Origin: Gordius sp. MW1
Taxonomy: Eukaryota; Nematomorpha; Gordioida; Gordea; Gordiidae
Assembly (NCBI GenBank): GCA_964036665.1
Contig: OZ038531.1
Span: 17,608,168 to 17,672,167, forward strand
Direction: 5' to 3'
Length of the DNA: 64,000 bases
In this document: piece after piece, positions 24,521 to 36,689 of the stretch
How the letters are laid out: the number at the start of each line of letters is the position of its first letter
Position numbering within the stretch: position 1 is the first letter of the stretch
The notes under the pieces: generated by a model
Database searches by the model: none
What the model saw: the letters and a program-made list of their open reading frames with translations, nothing else
What the model was told of the DNA's origin: nothing
Position numbers and translations under genes: made by a program

Positions 24521-26036
24521 ATGATTATGGTAGGCAGTGCAGCATATTATGCAAGGTAGACCGAGTACCATTTTATTTTCAGCCATTAAATATTTTGCCT
24601 AATGTGTCTTGTTTTAGGAATGAGCCTGGCTAGGAACCAGAGGTCAGATTTGTTTGGAATGTTCTGCCCGAACACGGCCCAATTCAATTTTTTAACTTCA
24701 TTGCCCGCCCGAATCGTTAAAGCTACTAGAATTGCCCGGCCCGAAATATTAATTTGCCCGTTAATCCCGAATTTATGCGATCCCAAACAGAGGTCAGATC
24801 TATTTAAATTTTTTTGTCCGAACCCGGCCCGGTCCAAATTTTTAACTAAATTGCCCGCCTGAACCTTTTAAGTGTCCGCTCGGCCATGCTTGAACCATTA
24901 AAGCTGCCCGGCTCGATTCATTAAACTTGCCCATTCGACCCGAATGTATGCAATCCTAAAATCTTTCAGCTACTTTTAAAAAAAATGTCACACAATTTTA
25001 ATAGATTAGTTGCTAATGCATAGTTAAAGAAACTAATAAGTTCCTTTATAAAATGAGGAACTGGAACTGGAACTAGTACCTTTTTTTCTCAATTTATCGC
25101 AAAAGGAACTACTTACAAGTTCCTTTTAAGTTCCTTTTGCCAATTTCAATTTGCATTCAATTTTTTTAATTAATTTATAATTTAAATATTAATTAGTATT
25201 TTATTCACGGTAGTATTTGTTACATAAATTTTTCGATTTATCTACAACTGACGTGACGAAATACATAAATACCAATGAAAAGTATAAAAAATATGCTCAT
25301 TGGTAGAGCACAAATGCCAGCAGTTGTAAAACTTGCAAGGTAGATCAGCACATGCTGCTGAGTTGATTAAAAAAACTTGGTTGTTATTTTATATGTCCTG
25401 TAATTACAAGATGGTCCTTATATAATTTTATGAGGCACATAACTTTCATTATAAAGGGACAGTTTGATGGGTTTCAAAATGTATGTGACAAGCTGAATCT
25501 TCAAAAGTTCACATCACATGAATGTGATTTTATTGCAGAATATTTCGATGTAAAATTTTATTTTAATTTTAACATTAGCATTATTTTAAAATAGTTATTA
25601 AAGGTCATGGAACCAATTGCAAAGGCAATTGAGTTTTTGGAAGGGCAAAACTATATGTATCTTGCATATTATACCTTGACAATCACTCAAATATTGATGA
25701 AATTGAAGCTATGGGCTCTTTGAAATGGTGTAAGCCATTAAAAGTTGCTGTTACTCAAGGCATTAATAACAGGTTTAATATTATTTATAACGTCTAGTCT
25801 AGCTAATTAATAGATTTTTGGATCTTTTTAGCAAAGAAAATCTGTCGGCGGCTATTCTCCATCCTGCTTTTAAAACAGATTGGAATAGGATTCGCAAAGA
25901 ATGCGCTGCGAACATGAAAGCAAATATTTTAGAGGATATCAATTTGTTAGTTCCTAAATCTCACTGGACCTAGTTTATCAGGAATGGATTTTTTTGAATT
26001 AAAAAATGATGAAAAGAATGATCAATTGAACGTTTT

Positions 26037-26264
26037 TTGTTTTCTAATAACCGAAATTTAAGTCTTTTAGACAGTTTTCCCCTTTTAAAAAACTATTTAT
26101 TAAATATACCATCAAGTGCCCCTGTGGAAAGATTATTTAGCTTGGGCAAAATTTTATTTGGAGACAAGCGAACATGTCTTTTAGATGACAACTTTGAAAA
26201 TAATATTTTGTTAAAATCAAATAAACATTTGTTACCTGATGATTTTATAAATTGTAATATATAA
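26037..26264 (+). pseudogene. hAT transposase C-terminal dimerisation relic (left arm)
   Basis: About 75 codons match the hAT C-terminal dimerisation region: an SSAPVERLFSLG core (about residues 23-34), then a KRTCLLDD turn and an NNILLKSNKHLL helix. Upstream in the same arm, out-of-frame pieces near 25620-25740 and 25833-25972 read as more of the hAT core (for example LSAAILHPAFKTDWNRIRKE). Frameshifts and stops separate the pieces and no zinc-finger N-terminus is seen, so this is not functional. Confidence 0.72.
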
Positions 26265-26394
26265 TATATTGGTTTTATGAATTGTTTGTACATTCTAAAA
26301 AAAAATTTAAAAAAGGAACTTAAAAAAGGAACTGGAACTAGTTCCTTTTTAAATTAAGAAACTAGGAACTGGAACTAGTTCCATAATTTATAAA

Positions 26395-26830
26395 ATCATC
26401 AGGTAACAAATGTTTATTTGATTTTAACAAAATATTATTTTCAAAGTTGTCATATAAAAGACATGTTCGCTTATCTCCAAATAAAATTTCGCCCAAGCTA
26501 AATAATCTTTCCACAGGGGCACTTGATGGTAATGGCGTATTATATTTAATAAATAGTTTTTTAAAAGGGGAAAACTGTCTAAAAGACTTAAATTTCGGTT
26601 ATTAGAAAAAAAAACGTTCAATTAATTCATTTTTTTCATCATTTTTTAATTCAAAAAAATCCATTCCTGATAAACTAGGTCCAGTGAGATTTAGGAACTA
26701 ACAAATTGATATCCTCTAAAATATTTGCTTTCATGTTCGCAGCGCATTCTTTGCGAATCCAATTCCAATCTGTTTTAAAAGCAGGATGGAGAATAGCCGC
26801 CGACAGATTTTCTTTGCTAAAAAGATCCAA
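26395..26830 (-). pseudogene. hAT transposase relic, inverted copy (right arm)
   Basis: Mirror image of the relic in the left arm, read on the minus strand. It shows the same LSLLDSFPLLKNYLLN segment and, after a frame change at the APVERLFS equivalent, the KDYLAWAKFYLE out-of-frame reading. Upstream core pieces lie at about 26690-26830. It is more damaged than the left copy. Confidence 0.68.
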
Positions 26831-28188
26831 AAATTTAATAATTAGCTAAGACGTTATAAATAATATTAAACCGCCTTGAGTAACAGCATCTTTTAATGGC
26901 TTTCAGTTTCACCGTTTCAAAGAGCCCATAGCTTCAATTTCATATTTGAGTGATTGTCAAGGTATAATATGCAAGATACATATAGTTTTGCCCTTCCAAA
27001 AACTCAATTGCCTTTGCAATTGGTTCCATGACCTTTAATAACTATTTTAAAATAATGCTAATGTTAAAATTAAAATAAAATTTTACATCGCAATATTCTG
27101 CAATAAATCACATTCATGTGATGTGAACTTTTGAAGATTCAGCTTGTCACATACACTTTGTAACCCATCAAATTGTCCCTTTATAATGGAAGTTATGTGC
27201 CTCATAAAATAATATAAGGACCATCTTGTAATTACAGGACATATAAAATAACAACCAAGTTTTTTTTAATCAACTCAGCAGCATGAGCTGATCTACCTTG
27301 CAAGTTTTACAACTGCTGGCATTTGTGCGCTACCAATGAGCATATTTTTTATGCTTTTCATTGGTATTTATGTATTTCGTCACGTCAGTTGTAGATAAAC
27401 GAAAAATTTATGTAACAAACACTACCTTGAATAAAATACTAATTAATATTTAAATTATAAATTAATTAAAAAATTTTAATGCAAATTGAAATTGGCAAAA
27501 GGAACTTAAAAGGAACTGTAGTTCCTTTTGCGATAAGTTGAGAAAAAAAGGAACTAGTTCCAGTTCCTCATTTTAAAAAGGAACTTATTCGTTCCTTTTT
27601 TTTTAAAAAAGGAACTAGTTTCTTTAACAGCTCTAGCATTTAGGTTAATAAAAAAATTTTCAATTAGTGATACTTACTTTGCTATAGAATATAATGGAGA
27701 AAATTTTTATTTGAAGCAAAAAAAGAATGGTTGTAAATTAATTATGTATTATAAAAATAATTAATAGCGTAGATAAAGAAATATAAAGGGCGAAAGCAAT
27801 GGGGCAAAAAAGAATGATATGGAAATTAATTATAATAGAAATTAAAAATAAGTAATAGCGTAGATTAGGGAATAAAAAAGGCGAATTGAACCAAATTTTA
27901 TTTGTTAAAAAAAATTATGGCATGAAGCCTGCGAACAATTAAATGGCTACATAAATATAAATATTTCAATCCTTTCCATAAACGTAATTAAAAAATGGAG
28001 TCAGGCACAGATTTAACTTGGGGGTGGCAGCATTCGCTATATACAATTTATTAAAAAGTAACAAGATAATATACTATGATTTTAATTTAACTATGCCCGA
28101 ATCTTATCAGTGTGCTCGCCCGAAAATTAAAATTTAAGACAGTTGCCCGGCCCGAGCGAGCCGGACATTTCTGGTCTCTGCTAGGAAC

Positions 28189-28734
28189 GCTTTGCGGGCC
28201 ACTTATATGGCTTAAATTGGTTAGCGTGCCTATTTATCATAAATTTTGACCCCTACCCCATCAAGATGGAAGAAATTGATAAAAACTAACCTCACTACTT
28301 TGGAACCAATAGCATGATTAAAATAGAGAAAATTTTATTGACCTTGAAGTAGAATTGTTTAAAAGATATCGACTCTTATTTTGTCATAACTTGTGGAATT
28401 AATCCCTAATCTATCTTGTTTATTGTAATTTAAATAACCCACTAACATCGTCAGTATCGGGAGTGTAATGACTTTTAATACTTCTCACTGTCGAAAAATA
28501 TTTAAATGATCAAATCGACGATTAAATTTATCAGCAAACCATTTTCCTACACCCATACACTCAATTTCTCAGTTGTTTACTGATGGTATTATAAGTCTAT
28601 AAGTCGATAAAGGCAGGAATGAATTAATATGTCGCTTATCAGCTCTAAATAATTTTCGTCTATATTTTCCTTTATATTAAAAAATAAAAGTTTCATATAT
28701 AGAGGATTTAAACAGGGGTTAATCATATAAAACC
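28189..28734. other. AT-rich spacer, nothing recognised
   Basis: No supported gene or element between the hAT unit and the LINE fragment. Confidence 0.3.
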
Positions 28735-29095
28735 GTTATTGTACCCACGGTATTGTATGGAGCAGAAACCTGGGTGATTAAGGCAAAGAAGAGGAAGGTA
28801 CAATGGAGATGCGAATGTTATAATGGATCTTGGGAATAAGCAAGAGGACCATATAAGGGATCAAGACATAAGAGATAAACTAAGTGTGGTTCAGATTCAA
28901 AGAGTTGATGTAAGAAGTCGAAGATTGAGATGGTATAGTCATTTGGAGAGACGGGAGGAAAGTCGCTTGGCAAATCGTATCAAGAAGGTGCAAGTCGAGG
29001 GTAAGCGAAAGAGAGGGAGGCCTAAACTGATATGAAAACGTGATAAGGACTTGAGAAGGTACGAGCTAAAGTGAAGCGGTGTAGGTGCAGGTATA
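28735..29095 (+). pseudogene. LINE reverse transcriptase C-terminal fragment
   Basis: The sequence begins with VPTVLYGAETWVIKAKKRK, the post-RT signature of RTE/Jockey-like elements. After frame changes comes RDQDIRDKLSVVQIQRVD and then RSRRLRWYSHLERRE and GKRKRGRPKL, the usual basic tail. It is a 5'-truncated LINE copy, probably related to the one at 1-1395. The 70-codon frame at 28823-29035 is part of it, not an independent gene. Confidence 0.72.
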
Positions 29096-29420
29096 ACCCT
29101 GAATGGGCCGTCCGAAGCCCGGCCCGACGCTAGGCCGGGCTGGGGCCAATAATTTTTTTTTTATTGGGCCTCGGTTCGGGCCTGTTAGGTCAACCTGACC
29201 CAAAGCCCGAGGCGAACTAGCTAAACGTTTTTTTTAAACATTTTACTTATTCCTTCATTGGGTAGGCTATTAAGAGTAGACAAAAAAATTTTATTGTAAA
29301 ATGAAAGGTCTGAATAAATTTTTTGTAAATTTGAATTTTAAAAAGTCAGGCCTGGTTCGAGTCGGACAAAATTAAATAAAAAATGGCCTCGGACCGAAAT
29401 TTTTTTATTTTGCAGGGCTC
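29096..29420. repeat. GC-rich dispersed repeat with CCCTG/CAGGG ends
   Basis: A GCCCGGCCCG-type block at the left (29111-29140) and a GGCCTCGGACCG-type block at the right enclose an AT-rich middle. The ends CCCTGAA and TTTTGCAGGG are short inverted repeats. The composition resembles the CAGAG-type hAT termini elsewhere in the window. No coding capacity. Confidence 0.5.
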
Positions 29421-29954
29421 TAAGTGTAGGGATATGTGGGAAAACTATTTAAAGGAGGTGACCACTAAGTGTGACAAACAGCTATAGGAAAAAAATTAAA
29501 TTAACTAATATTCTTGCAATGTTTGAATATTTTAGGGATATATTTACAATTGATCAAAATGTTAAATAAGAGTGTTTGAAACGGAGTATTAGTTCAATTC
29601 ACTACTAAAGGTGAAATGATTTCTGCTAGTAGACATAGATTTTTGCAGAAACCAAAAACTTGTTAACTGTCCAAAATCTGTTGTACTTAAAGTGAAAAAT
29701 CATGAAATTATATGACCATAAAATAAGGTTGTATACAAAAAGTTAAACCAAAAATTAATATAAATTGTAAACTAATATTAAACATAAGTTGGTAAATATT
29801 AAGATGATTTTGATTAATAACTCAAAAGAAATTTAAAATATCACCAGATTATGACTCTGCTAATAAATTTGTCACACATTCTACAAGGAAATGTTAGACT
29901 TTAAGACTATAATACATTTTTAATATTTATGCAATAAAATATGTTTTTAATAAA
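29421..29954. other. 3' flank of mrpl28, nothing else recognised
   Basis: AT-rich; holds the presumed 3' UTR of the minus-strand gene. Confidence 0.35.
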
Positions 29955-31014
29955 TTATCCTGTGACAGCTAGTTTGGGCTTATTTTCAGGTGTTGATGTG
30001 TCAGTTTCCTGTGGAAATATATATTTCTCAAGCAAATCTTTCATGTAATGGTATTTCAATGGTATAGGTTCTCCCTTTTCTCGTTTTTCTATAGCTAATT
30101 GTTTTTCATAAGCTTCTTCAAATGATAACCCAATCCATTCTGCTTCCTCAAGCTACATAATCCAATAAATAAACAATTCAAGTTAAATTTTTATAAAATA
30201 TTAGAAATAAAAAATAATTAATCATTTATTATTAAACAATTTACAGAATTAACGCTATTTTCTGCAAGGTATTTTTTGTATCTTGCAAAAAGTGTTTCTT
30301 GTTTGATTTGGTCATTGGGGTAGAAATCTTTTTTAAATAATTGTATTAACATTTCTCTTTTTAAGTCCATGCCAAGCTTTGATTTTAAATCAACCTCATG
30401 AGTCTAAATAAAACAAAAACAATTTTTATTGAATATCTAGATCTATTAAATTAATAAATATATAAGAAAAGCTATCAAAGTTAATAAAACTACTTTTAAA
30501 ATGTAATGGTCAAACCCATAGGACTCATCAATCAAATCCATAGTTCTTTGTGTTACTTGTATAAGCATATGTTTATCAAGAATTTCACTATAGTATATAT
30601 GCTGAAGTATTTTTGGCACCCAAACTTTAGGTATCCTTAAATTTTCCCATAAAATTAATACAGCATAGATACCTTATATATCTATTGGTTATATAGCTTT
30701 TGATTGGTTCCTCCCCTCCCCATAAACCTTTATCTGCCGCTTTAGGGTGAAATGTATTCAGCGGTATATTATAAATTGGAACTCTTGATATACAATCATC
30801 TCATAAAATGTATTAAAATTTACTTCATGCCATATTTGTCAATTTTAAATCGCTTTTCGATAGGTTTCCAATGCACGGGAATTGGTTTGCGCGTTTCAGC
30901 ATCTAGTTTCCTTAGTAAGTAATGCTTAGGTAACCTCTGAAAAAGAGAGTCACGAGGCCATGTCTTAGGCCACCATCTAGTTAAAATGTCAAATTTACTA
31001 AGGGGATGGTTCAT
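29955..31014 (-). CDS. mrpl28: Mitochondrial ribosomal protein L28 (bL28m), five exons
   Basis: Nuclear gene for a protein of the mitochondrial large ribosomal subunit. Coding exons on the minus strand: 31014-30824, 30783-30673, 30635-30494, 30403-30245 and 30152-29955, giving 266 residues (human MRPL28 is 256). Recognition rests on a series of family blocks: the N-terminal RLPKHYLL, GLWGGE at residues 83-88, IPKVWVPK at 102-109, YSEILDK near 116-122, TMDLIDESYGFDHYILK ending at 148, KLGMDLKREM at 157-166 and EEAEWIGLSFEEA at 203-215. All four introns are GT-AG and keep frame; sizes are 40, 37, 90 and 92 nt. The first two are so short that the exons look frameshifted unless spliced. The ATG at 31014 was chosen because the frame upstream opens only with GTG codons. 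Function in the mitochondrial matrix is inferred from family; no targeting peptide was tested. Confidence 0.9.
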
Positions 31015-33292
31015 AAGCACCACATGGATTTTAGCATGTTATCAGCAATTAGTTACATTATAGGAAATATTTTCATAATACAACACAGACTTGGTATTAT
31101 TAGTCTATGTAATATAATTAAGTATGCCCTTTCAATCATCGCAGGAATATGATGTTGGTTGGAAATACTGACGTGTTTATTTTGCACCTAAATTCTACAC
31201 TGACTCCTAAAATAAATTAAAAAATAGTTTGTAAATTTTTTTTTATAATTAACTTTCAAAAATGCAACAATAGTAATTAATAAATTTCAAATAAAACATA
31301 GCAGATTATTGCTTACTTTAGTATGCGTATTTAAATATACACTGTTTGAATAAAGATGTAGACATATTCAATTAGAGCAAGCTTAATTTAAAATTAAAGA
31401 CGTGCAATATTACTTTTGATCCGAATACAATTTTACCTTTAAATTTCAAATTTTTCAGCCCAATCCCGATCCCAGAAAGCGTTTTTAAATTTTTACCCCA
31501 GCGCATGCCGACATCCAACACGATTTAAATAAAAATTGGACTGTGCTAAATTTATTCCACAAATTAAAAAAATAATTCACGCACAAATTTCGAGTATAAT
31601 TACCATTAATTATAATTACAAATTAATATCTTTATACCCAGTTTTTGGGTTTCATATGCCCTTCTCGCTGTGTTGTAAAAACTTTAATATAGACTAGTGT
31701 GAAATGAAAAAGAATTTAATAGCTCTACACACTATATATTTACTTAATGTGTAATCTGTTGAGTGGAAAGATTACGTGTGCGTAACGTTTACGATTTAGC
31801 TAAATACATTTGTATTATATTTCTATGTTTGTCGCAAAGTTAGGTTCAGTAAGTATTTCGAACGTTCCATTTTTGTTGTATCGCGTGGCGTGTTTCTGGG
31901 CTGAAAAAGAGGTGTAAAATACGTTGCGATTCCTCCTTTCCTAAAAATATTGTCCTTTTTCCTCAACATTATCTATGATATATTATCATATAAATTAAAG
32001 CACATTTAATAGTCTTAAATAACTTAAATACTAAAATAATTTATTGATTATACATGCTTAAGTCCAAGTTGAATTAGGGGAATAAATGAGATGTATTTGG
32101 AGCTCGGCGCCTAAAAATGAAATTTATGTAAAATTGATTAAATGAATGATTAATGCATAATTAGAATATTCTATATAAAGAAATTATCTTCCATTCCTAC
32201 CTATAGGGCCCGTGGGGCATTGATAATTAGAGTCAAGTATAAAGTTAAATTTGGCTCTATATTTATTCCTCTTATGACCTTTCCCTAATACAGAACAAAA
32301 GTTATAAACTATTTTTCTCTAAACTAGAGGAAAATATTTTTTTACCTGTTATTATAAATCCTCATGAATAGAACCACATTAAAGACGCAAATTAAACTTC
32401 ATCGCGGCACGACGTACGAGTAATATTAGATTTTTGGTCGAACAACCTTTATTATCTATAAATAGGAAAAATTTATGCTATATATTGAGCTATTTAATAA
32501 AAAAAATATATAAATTAGGCAAACTCTAATGAAAATTATCCTTTACTTTAATATAAACTTTTATTCACTATAAATATAATGCTAAAAGGCGAAATGACCT
32601 TATTAAAATTTTACATAATCAACCATCTTTCACATTTTATATATTCCACACCGCTATTCTGCTAGCTCAAAATAACATAAGAATTTATTTTTAGAAAATC
32701 TGAGATTAGCCTTCAAACATCTTACACATTAAAAACGTATGTCTTGCTACCTATATCGTCCTATTAATTAGAGGCATATATAATGTACGCAGACTATGTG
32801 TGGTTTAAGTTAATATTAAGCCTTCACTCTATATAATATTTCGCGGTTTTCAATTATAAAACACTTTTGAATTTTGAATATTTTTAGAGAAACTGAAGAA
32901 TGAACAGCTACTATTCTAATTCTATAATATGTCTATTTATTGAAGTAATATTTAAATAGTAACTTTTTATTGTAAGGTTTTAATTACTGCACTGATGGTC
33001 TTAAGATGTGATGGAGGCAATTATTAGGATTTCTAATATTTATATTATAATCGTGCTTTAATTAAACACTATAAATTTGTATTGATTAAACAGATCCTTT
33101 ACCCGATCCAAGTAATTAGGAATAATGTCCTTTATTTATTACATAAATTATAGTCTTTTTACAGCTAAATCCATTTTTATATCGTAATCTATTCAGACCT
33201 TGTCTAAGATTTTTAGTTTTTTCAAAAATGCCAGAATTTTTTAAAATTTGTTTCAAAGGCTTAATACCTTAGAATATCATGATGGTTTATAG
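31015..33292. other. AT-rich intergenic DNA upstream of mrpl28
   Basis: It must contain the mrpl28 promoter but no core element can be singled out. A CCCAATCCCGATCCC-type low-complexity patch lies near 31460-31480, resembling the CCCGA-rich repeat at 36.7 kb. No exon of another gene is supported. Confidence 0.35.
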
Positions 33293-33396
33293 TTAATTTT
33301 GTCATTTATCAAATAGCTAAAGCACATAAAAAATAACGAATAATAATAAACACTTTCTCGTACAATTGCCCTATAAATTTCGGAGGTACTTAGTAT

Positions 33397-33855
33397 CAGA
33401 GACCAGATTTGCCCGGCCCGCTGCCCAAACCTGCCGGCCCGGCCCACGGGCCGGGCCTGGCAACTGTCGTAAATTTTAACTTTCGGGCGAGCCCGGGGCG
33501 GGGGCACCATAACAAGATTCGGGCAATTCGGGCTCAATTTTGTTTTTAAAATAATGTATTATATTGTTTTTGTGTATATTTTGGCACTCTTTAAATTGAT
33601 TTCATAATGTTTGTTAATCCTAGTTCTCATATAAAAAAAAATAAAAAATTACGATAAAATTTTTAAAAAATATAACGATATTAGTGCTAAAAATTTTAAA
33701 ACACACCATTTCGGGCCGGGCAGTTCGGGCAGCTGGAATAATTCGGGATTTGGCGGGAGGACACATAGAAGGGTTTGGGCGGGCTCGGGCGGGCAGAATA
33801 GTTATAAAATCGGGCCGGGCCGGGAGCAGAAAAATGCTAGCAAATCTGACCTCTG
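33397..33855. mobile_element. 459-bp non-autonomous hAT, CAGAG family
   Basis: The ends CAGAGACCAGATTTG and CAAATCTGACCTCTG are inverted repeats with two differences. Flanks CTTAGTAT and CTTTGTAT agree at 7 of 8 positions. GC-rich GCCCGGCCC blocks lie at both ends with an AT-rich middle. The termini match those of the 3.5-kb unit at 24638. Overlapping short frames on both strands are compositional. Confidence 0.78.
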
Positions 33856-34302
33856 CTTTGTATTACCAAATTGCCCCTAATTTGATCTATTTTATTTGGT
33901 TTGGCTTTTAATATCTCGTTTTCTTTTATATTAATATGAATTAATAAATGATATTTTATTGTATGATATATTTTTTTTAAAGATCCACGGAAAGGTTGCC
34001 CTTAACGCGTTTTGGAGTATACATATGTGAAACGACTACACTTAAAGCAACAACAAAATAACTATTTTTAATTATAAACGATTATAATATCCTTGGGATA
34101 TTTTGCTAATGAAAACTTAAATATTAATCTATTTTAGACATTAACACATTTGATTCCCGAAGAACTTTTGAAAATTGCCGTAAAATTGTTTAAATATAAA
34201 TACGATCACAGTTTTAAATTGGTTTCCACTGCTAGGCTATATTCAACAGACAAACAGGACACAAAAAACGCAAGCCTCTTAACGCCAAACTACAGCTACA
34301 TG

Positions 34303-34460
34303 CATGGGCGTAGCCAAGGGGGGGGGGCAGGAAGGGACGGCTCCCCCCTCTGAATCCAAAAATTTATTAAAATTATAGCTAAAATTTAAAAAAATGATTA
34401 TTTTTCCCCTCCCTAAATTATTATTGCCCCCCTCTAATCTCAATGCTGGCTACGCCCATA
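34303..34460. mobile_element. MITE, CATGGGCGTAGCCA family (in R)
   Basis: 158 bp with exact 8-bp duplications GCTACATG (34295-34302, 34461-34468). The last base of the right end is A instead of G here but intact in copy R', so the insertion predates the 7-kb duplication. Confidence 0.87.
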
Positions 34461-35499
34461 GCTACATGTTCAATCATTTGGAGGGGAGGGGCTATAAATA
34501 TAATATTTTAAGAGAGGTCATAAAGAATGTTAAATAAGAGATGTGTAATTTATAGAAACCTATTCCATAAACTATTTCAAATAATCAATAACTTAACGGT
34601 AACCTTTGTTATTTCACGCTTTCACTATAATGCGTAATGCTTTTCCATTTAATACATAAGCGCACATTTCCGAAAGGTAAAAATAAACCTAAATTTTATT
34701 CTTTCAATTATAATTAGACTTAGTTTAAAATTTTATTTAACAGCAGCCCCAATCAACTCTTTATTTGAGATAGAAGTGTGAATAATATTAACAAACCGGA
34801 TTATATATATATAACATTTTTACTCTATGTATTATAGTATATTGTTTTTTTTAATATTAAAGGGTTAGTAGTAACATTTGTTTTCATTATGATCTACTTA
34901 ATAAATATTATTAAGCCAATATAGAAACATATTATATCTTTTAATTTTTTCGTTTAATACTTTTATATGCCAAATAAAATAGGGGCGCCTTAATATTTAT
35001 AGCCATTACACAAATGTCATTCGTGTAACTTTAAAAATGAAATAAAGCTCTAAAACTATGCGCACATATATTACTTTAAATAATTTTGTTATAATAATAG
35101 GAAATTATTTAAGAAACAACAATTTATATATTAATAAATAGAATATCGATATTTAATTTTGTCGGTATTAAAAACTTTTTTTTAAATTCCATATAAAACA
35201 ACTAATAAACAAAAATGGTTGGTTTACTACTTCTATCTGTATAAAGCGGGCAATCAAATTTTTAGCTTAACTCACATAAAATTTGTTAGAAAATCTATAA
35301 TGGTCATTTATTAATAACCATTTTGATTTTTGATTCTTTTTCACTTAGGTCGATCATCAGTTTTTTAAAATTAATTTACATTTTTCCTATCTGATACGTT
35401 TCCATATGGAGCTCAATCTTGTGGTTTTAAATAAATTTGTATTTTTCTATGTATTATTTGCTCGTAAGTATTATCCTCTCAAATGTCTTTTTTACCTAG

Positions 35500-36200
35500 C
35501 AATCATTTCGTTTGTCTACATAATCGTATGATCTTAATTTATTTGCCACAAGCTCCATTACCATAAGCGTTGTACCTAGATTCCATATTATAGGATCGGC
35601 TCGTTTAGGTCCCGTCGTGCTCATCCCTGTCTACCTTAGCATTCTCTCGACCCTAACTATTACTCTTTCTATTCCCGTGTGGATCTTGAGTTAGTATAAT
35701 TGATCTAAACAGTTTACCTCTCATTTCTATCTATTGGTATCTCATGTTGAATCTTTCGATTTAGGCACATAGTATTAATCTATAGTTAAATTTTCTTACC
35801 TGTTTTACCGTTCGCTTGAATTGTAGATTTATAAAATTGAAGGACTTACATTTTTAAGTTCCCATTCATTTAATATTAGCTATGGGCTCTGCGAATTTTA
35901 TTAAATTTGTTTTCGTGTACTCCATTTTACCTATTCTACTTTGAGACCTTTTCCTCATTTAAGTATAACATCTAATTCATGTTACCTTTTGTCGCGAATG
36001 ATTATAACGTCTTCAAATATCATTCCCATGGTCCTTCTAACCCTATGTACATATCCTATATTAAGTGATTTGGGCTCAATCTTCATGAAGTACCGTGTTA
36101 ATGATAAAGCTTTTTGTCCCCTCTGTAATTATAACAAACGTTTTATTTTCCTTGCTCATAACTTCTATGGTCCCCACATATGATTCTTCTGTAAGATATT
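35500..36200 (-). pseudogene. Very decayed LINE reverse transcriptase relic (in R)
   Basis: On the minus strand, short out-of-frame pieces resemble the RT palm and thumb of RTE-like LINEs: a GMIFEDVIIIRDKR stretch in the position of the YADD box, EEKGLKVE, and NEWELKNVSPSI. Stops are frequent. A degenerate LINE is the best explanation but the assignment is tentative. Copy R' has the same at about 46600-47290. Confidence 0.4.
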
Positions 36201-36689
36201 AACTAACTTTAAAACACAACTGAATTGCCATAATTCGATCTCCAGTAACACAGCAATAATACACCTTATAAAATATTTTTGTAACCCTCATCTTTCCCAT
36301 AAGTAATTGTTTTTTTAAATTGAAACTTGATCTGTCATCGGTGCATTTAATTGTATTTTTATAATGGTCTATTTACTGGCAACATCAAATTTTGTCACTA
36401 AAAATCTCACCATTACTTGTCATAAATTTAAATTATATTTTAAGCAACAAATGTTTAGTCTTCTGTTTGCTTTATTTTTCGTTGCCATACATTCCTAGCG
36501 AAGGACGCATATGTCGCCTTAAGAACACGCACCTGTATTATGTTCATTTGTTGTAAAACACGTTTTCGTTTTATATGGAATGAAGGTTTTCTGGCTTTCA
36601 AAACTTGACAGAATTATTTGGATCTTTAAAGAATATAAAATTCGTGGTCGAAAAATAAAGCTGGAGGCCTGCAAAATCATTTTTTTAAA

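Larger units (their letters stand above)
25010..27645. repeat. Large inverted repeat, arms ~1.25 kb
   Basis: The left arm (about 25010-26252) and right arm (about 26389-27645) are inverted copies, roughly 95% alike by eye. Examples are GACGTGACGAAATACATAAA on the left against its complement near 27370, and CACATGAATGTGATTT against its complement near 27105. The ~135-bp centre and outer ends carry repeated GGAACTGGAACTAGTTCC blocks. Each arm encodes the same decayed transposase, so the structure is a tail-to-tail dimer. Confidence 0.85.
24638..28180. mobile_element. 3.5-kb hAT-like unit with inverted-dimer interior
   Basis: Its termini are CAGAGGTCAGATTTG and CATTTCTGGTCTCTG, imperfect CAG-type inverted repeats. 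Exact 8-bp duplications CTAGGAAC flank it (24630-24637, 28181-28188), so the whole unit moved or grew from one insertion. Subterminal DNA is rich in GCCCGGCCCG-type motifs. A ~152-bp tandem duplication of the left end (second CAGAGGTCAGAT at 24791) is visible. The interior 25010-27645 is a large inverted repeat of hAT transposase relics. Confidence 0.8.

Noticed and set aside
25295..25345. tRNA-like A-box (GGTAGAGCAC) in the hAT arm
   Set aside because: No B-box (GGTTCGANTCC) at the right distance and no cloverleaf; the sequence is part of the inverted transposon repeat.
30640..30690. +1 frameshift making mrpl28 a pseudogene
   Set aside because: A 37-nt GT-AG intron explains the frame change precisely and restores family spacing.
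30784..30823. 24-nt intron ending at ATGAG in mrpl28
   Set aside because: It leaves an in-frame TGA; the acceptor 16 nt further on (40-nt intron) keeps the frame and the family alignment.
33277..33911. Arg/Gly/Pro-rich frames on both strands around 33.3-33.9 kb (and 44.3-45.0 kb)
   Set aside because: They arise from GCCCGGCCCG blocks of a hAT MITE and change between copies.
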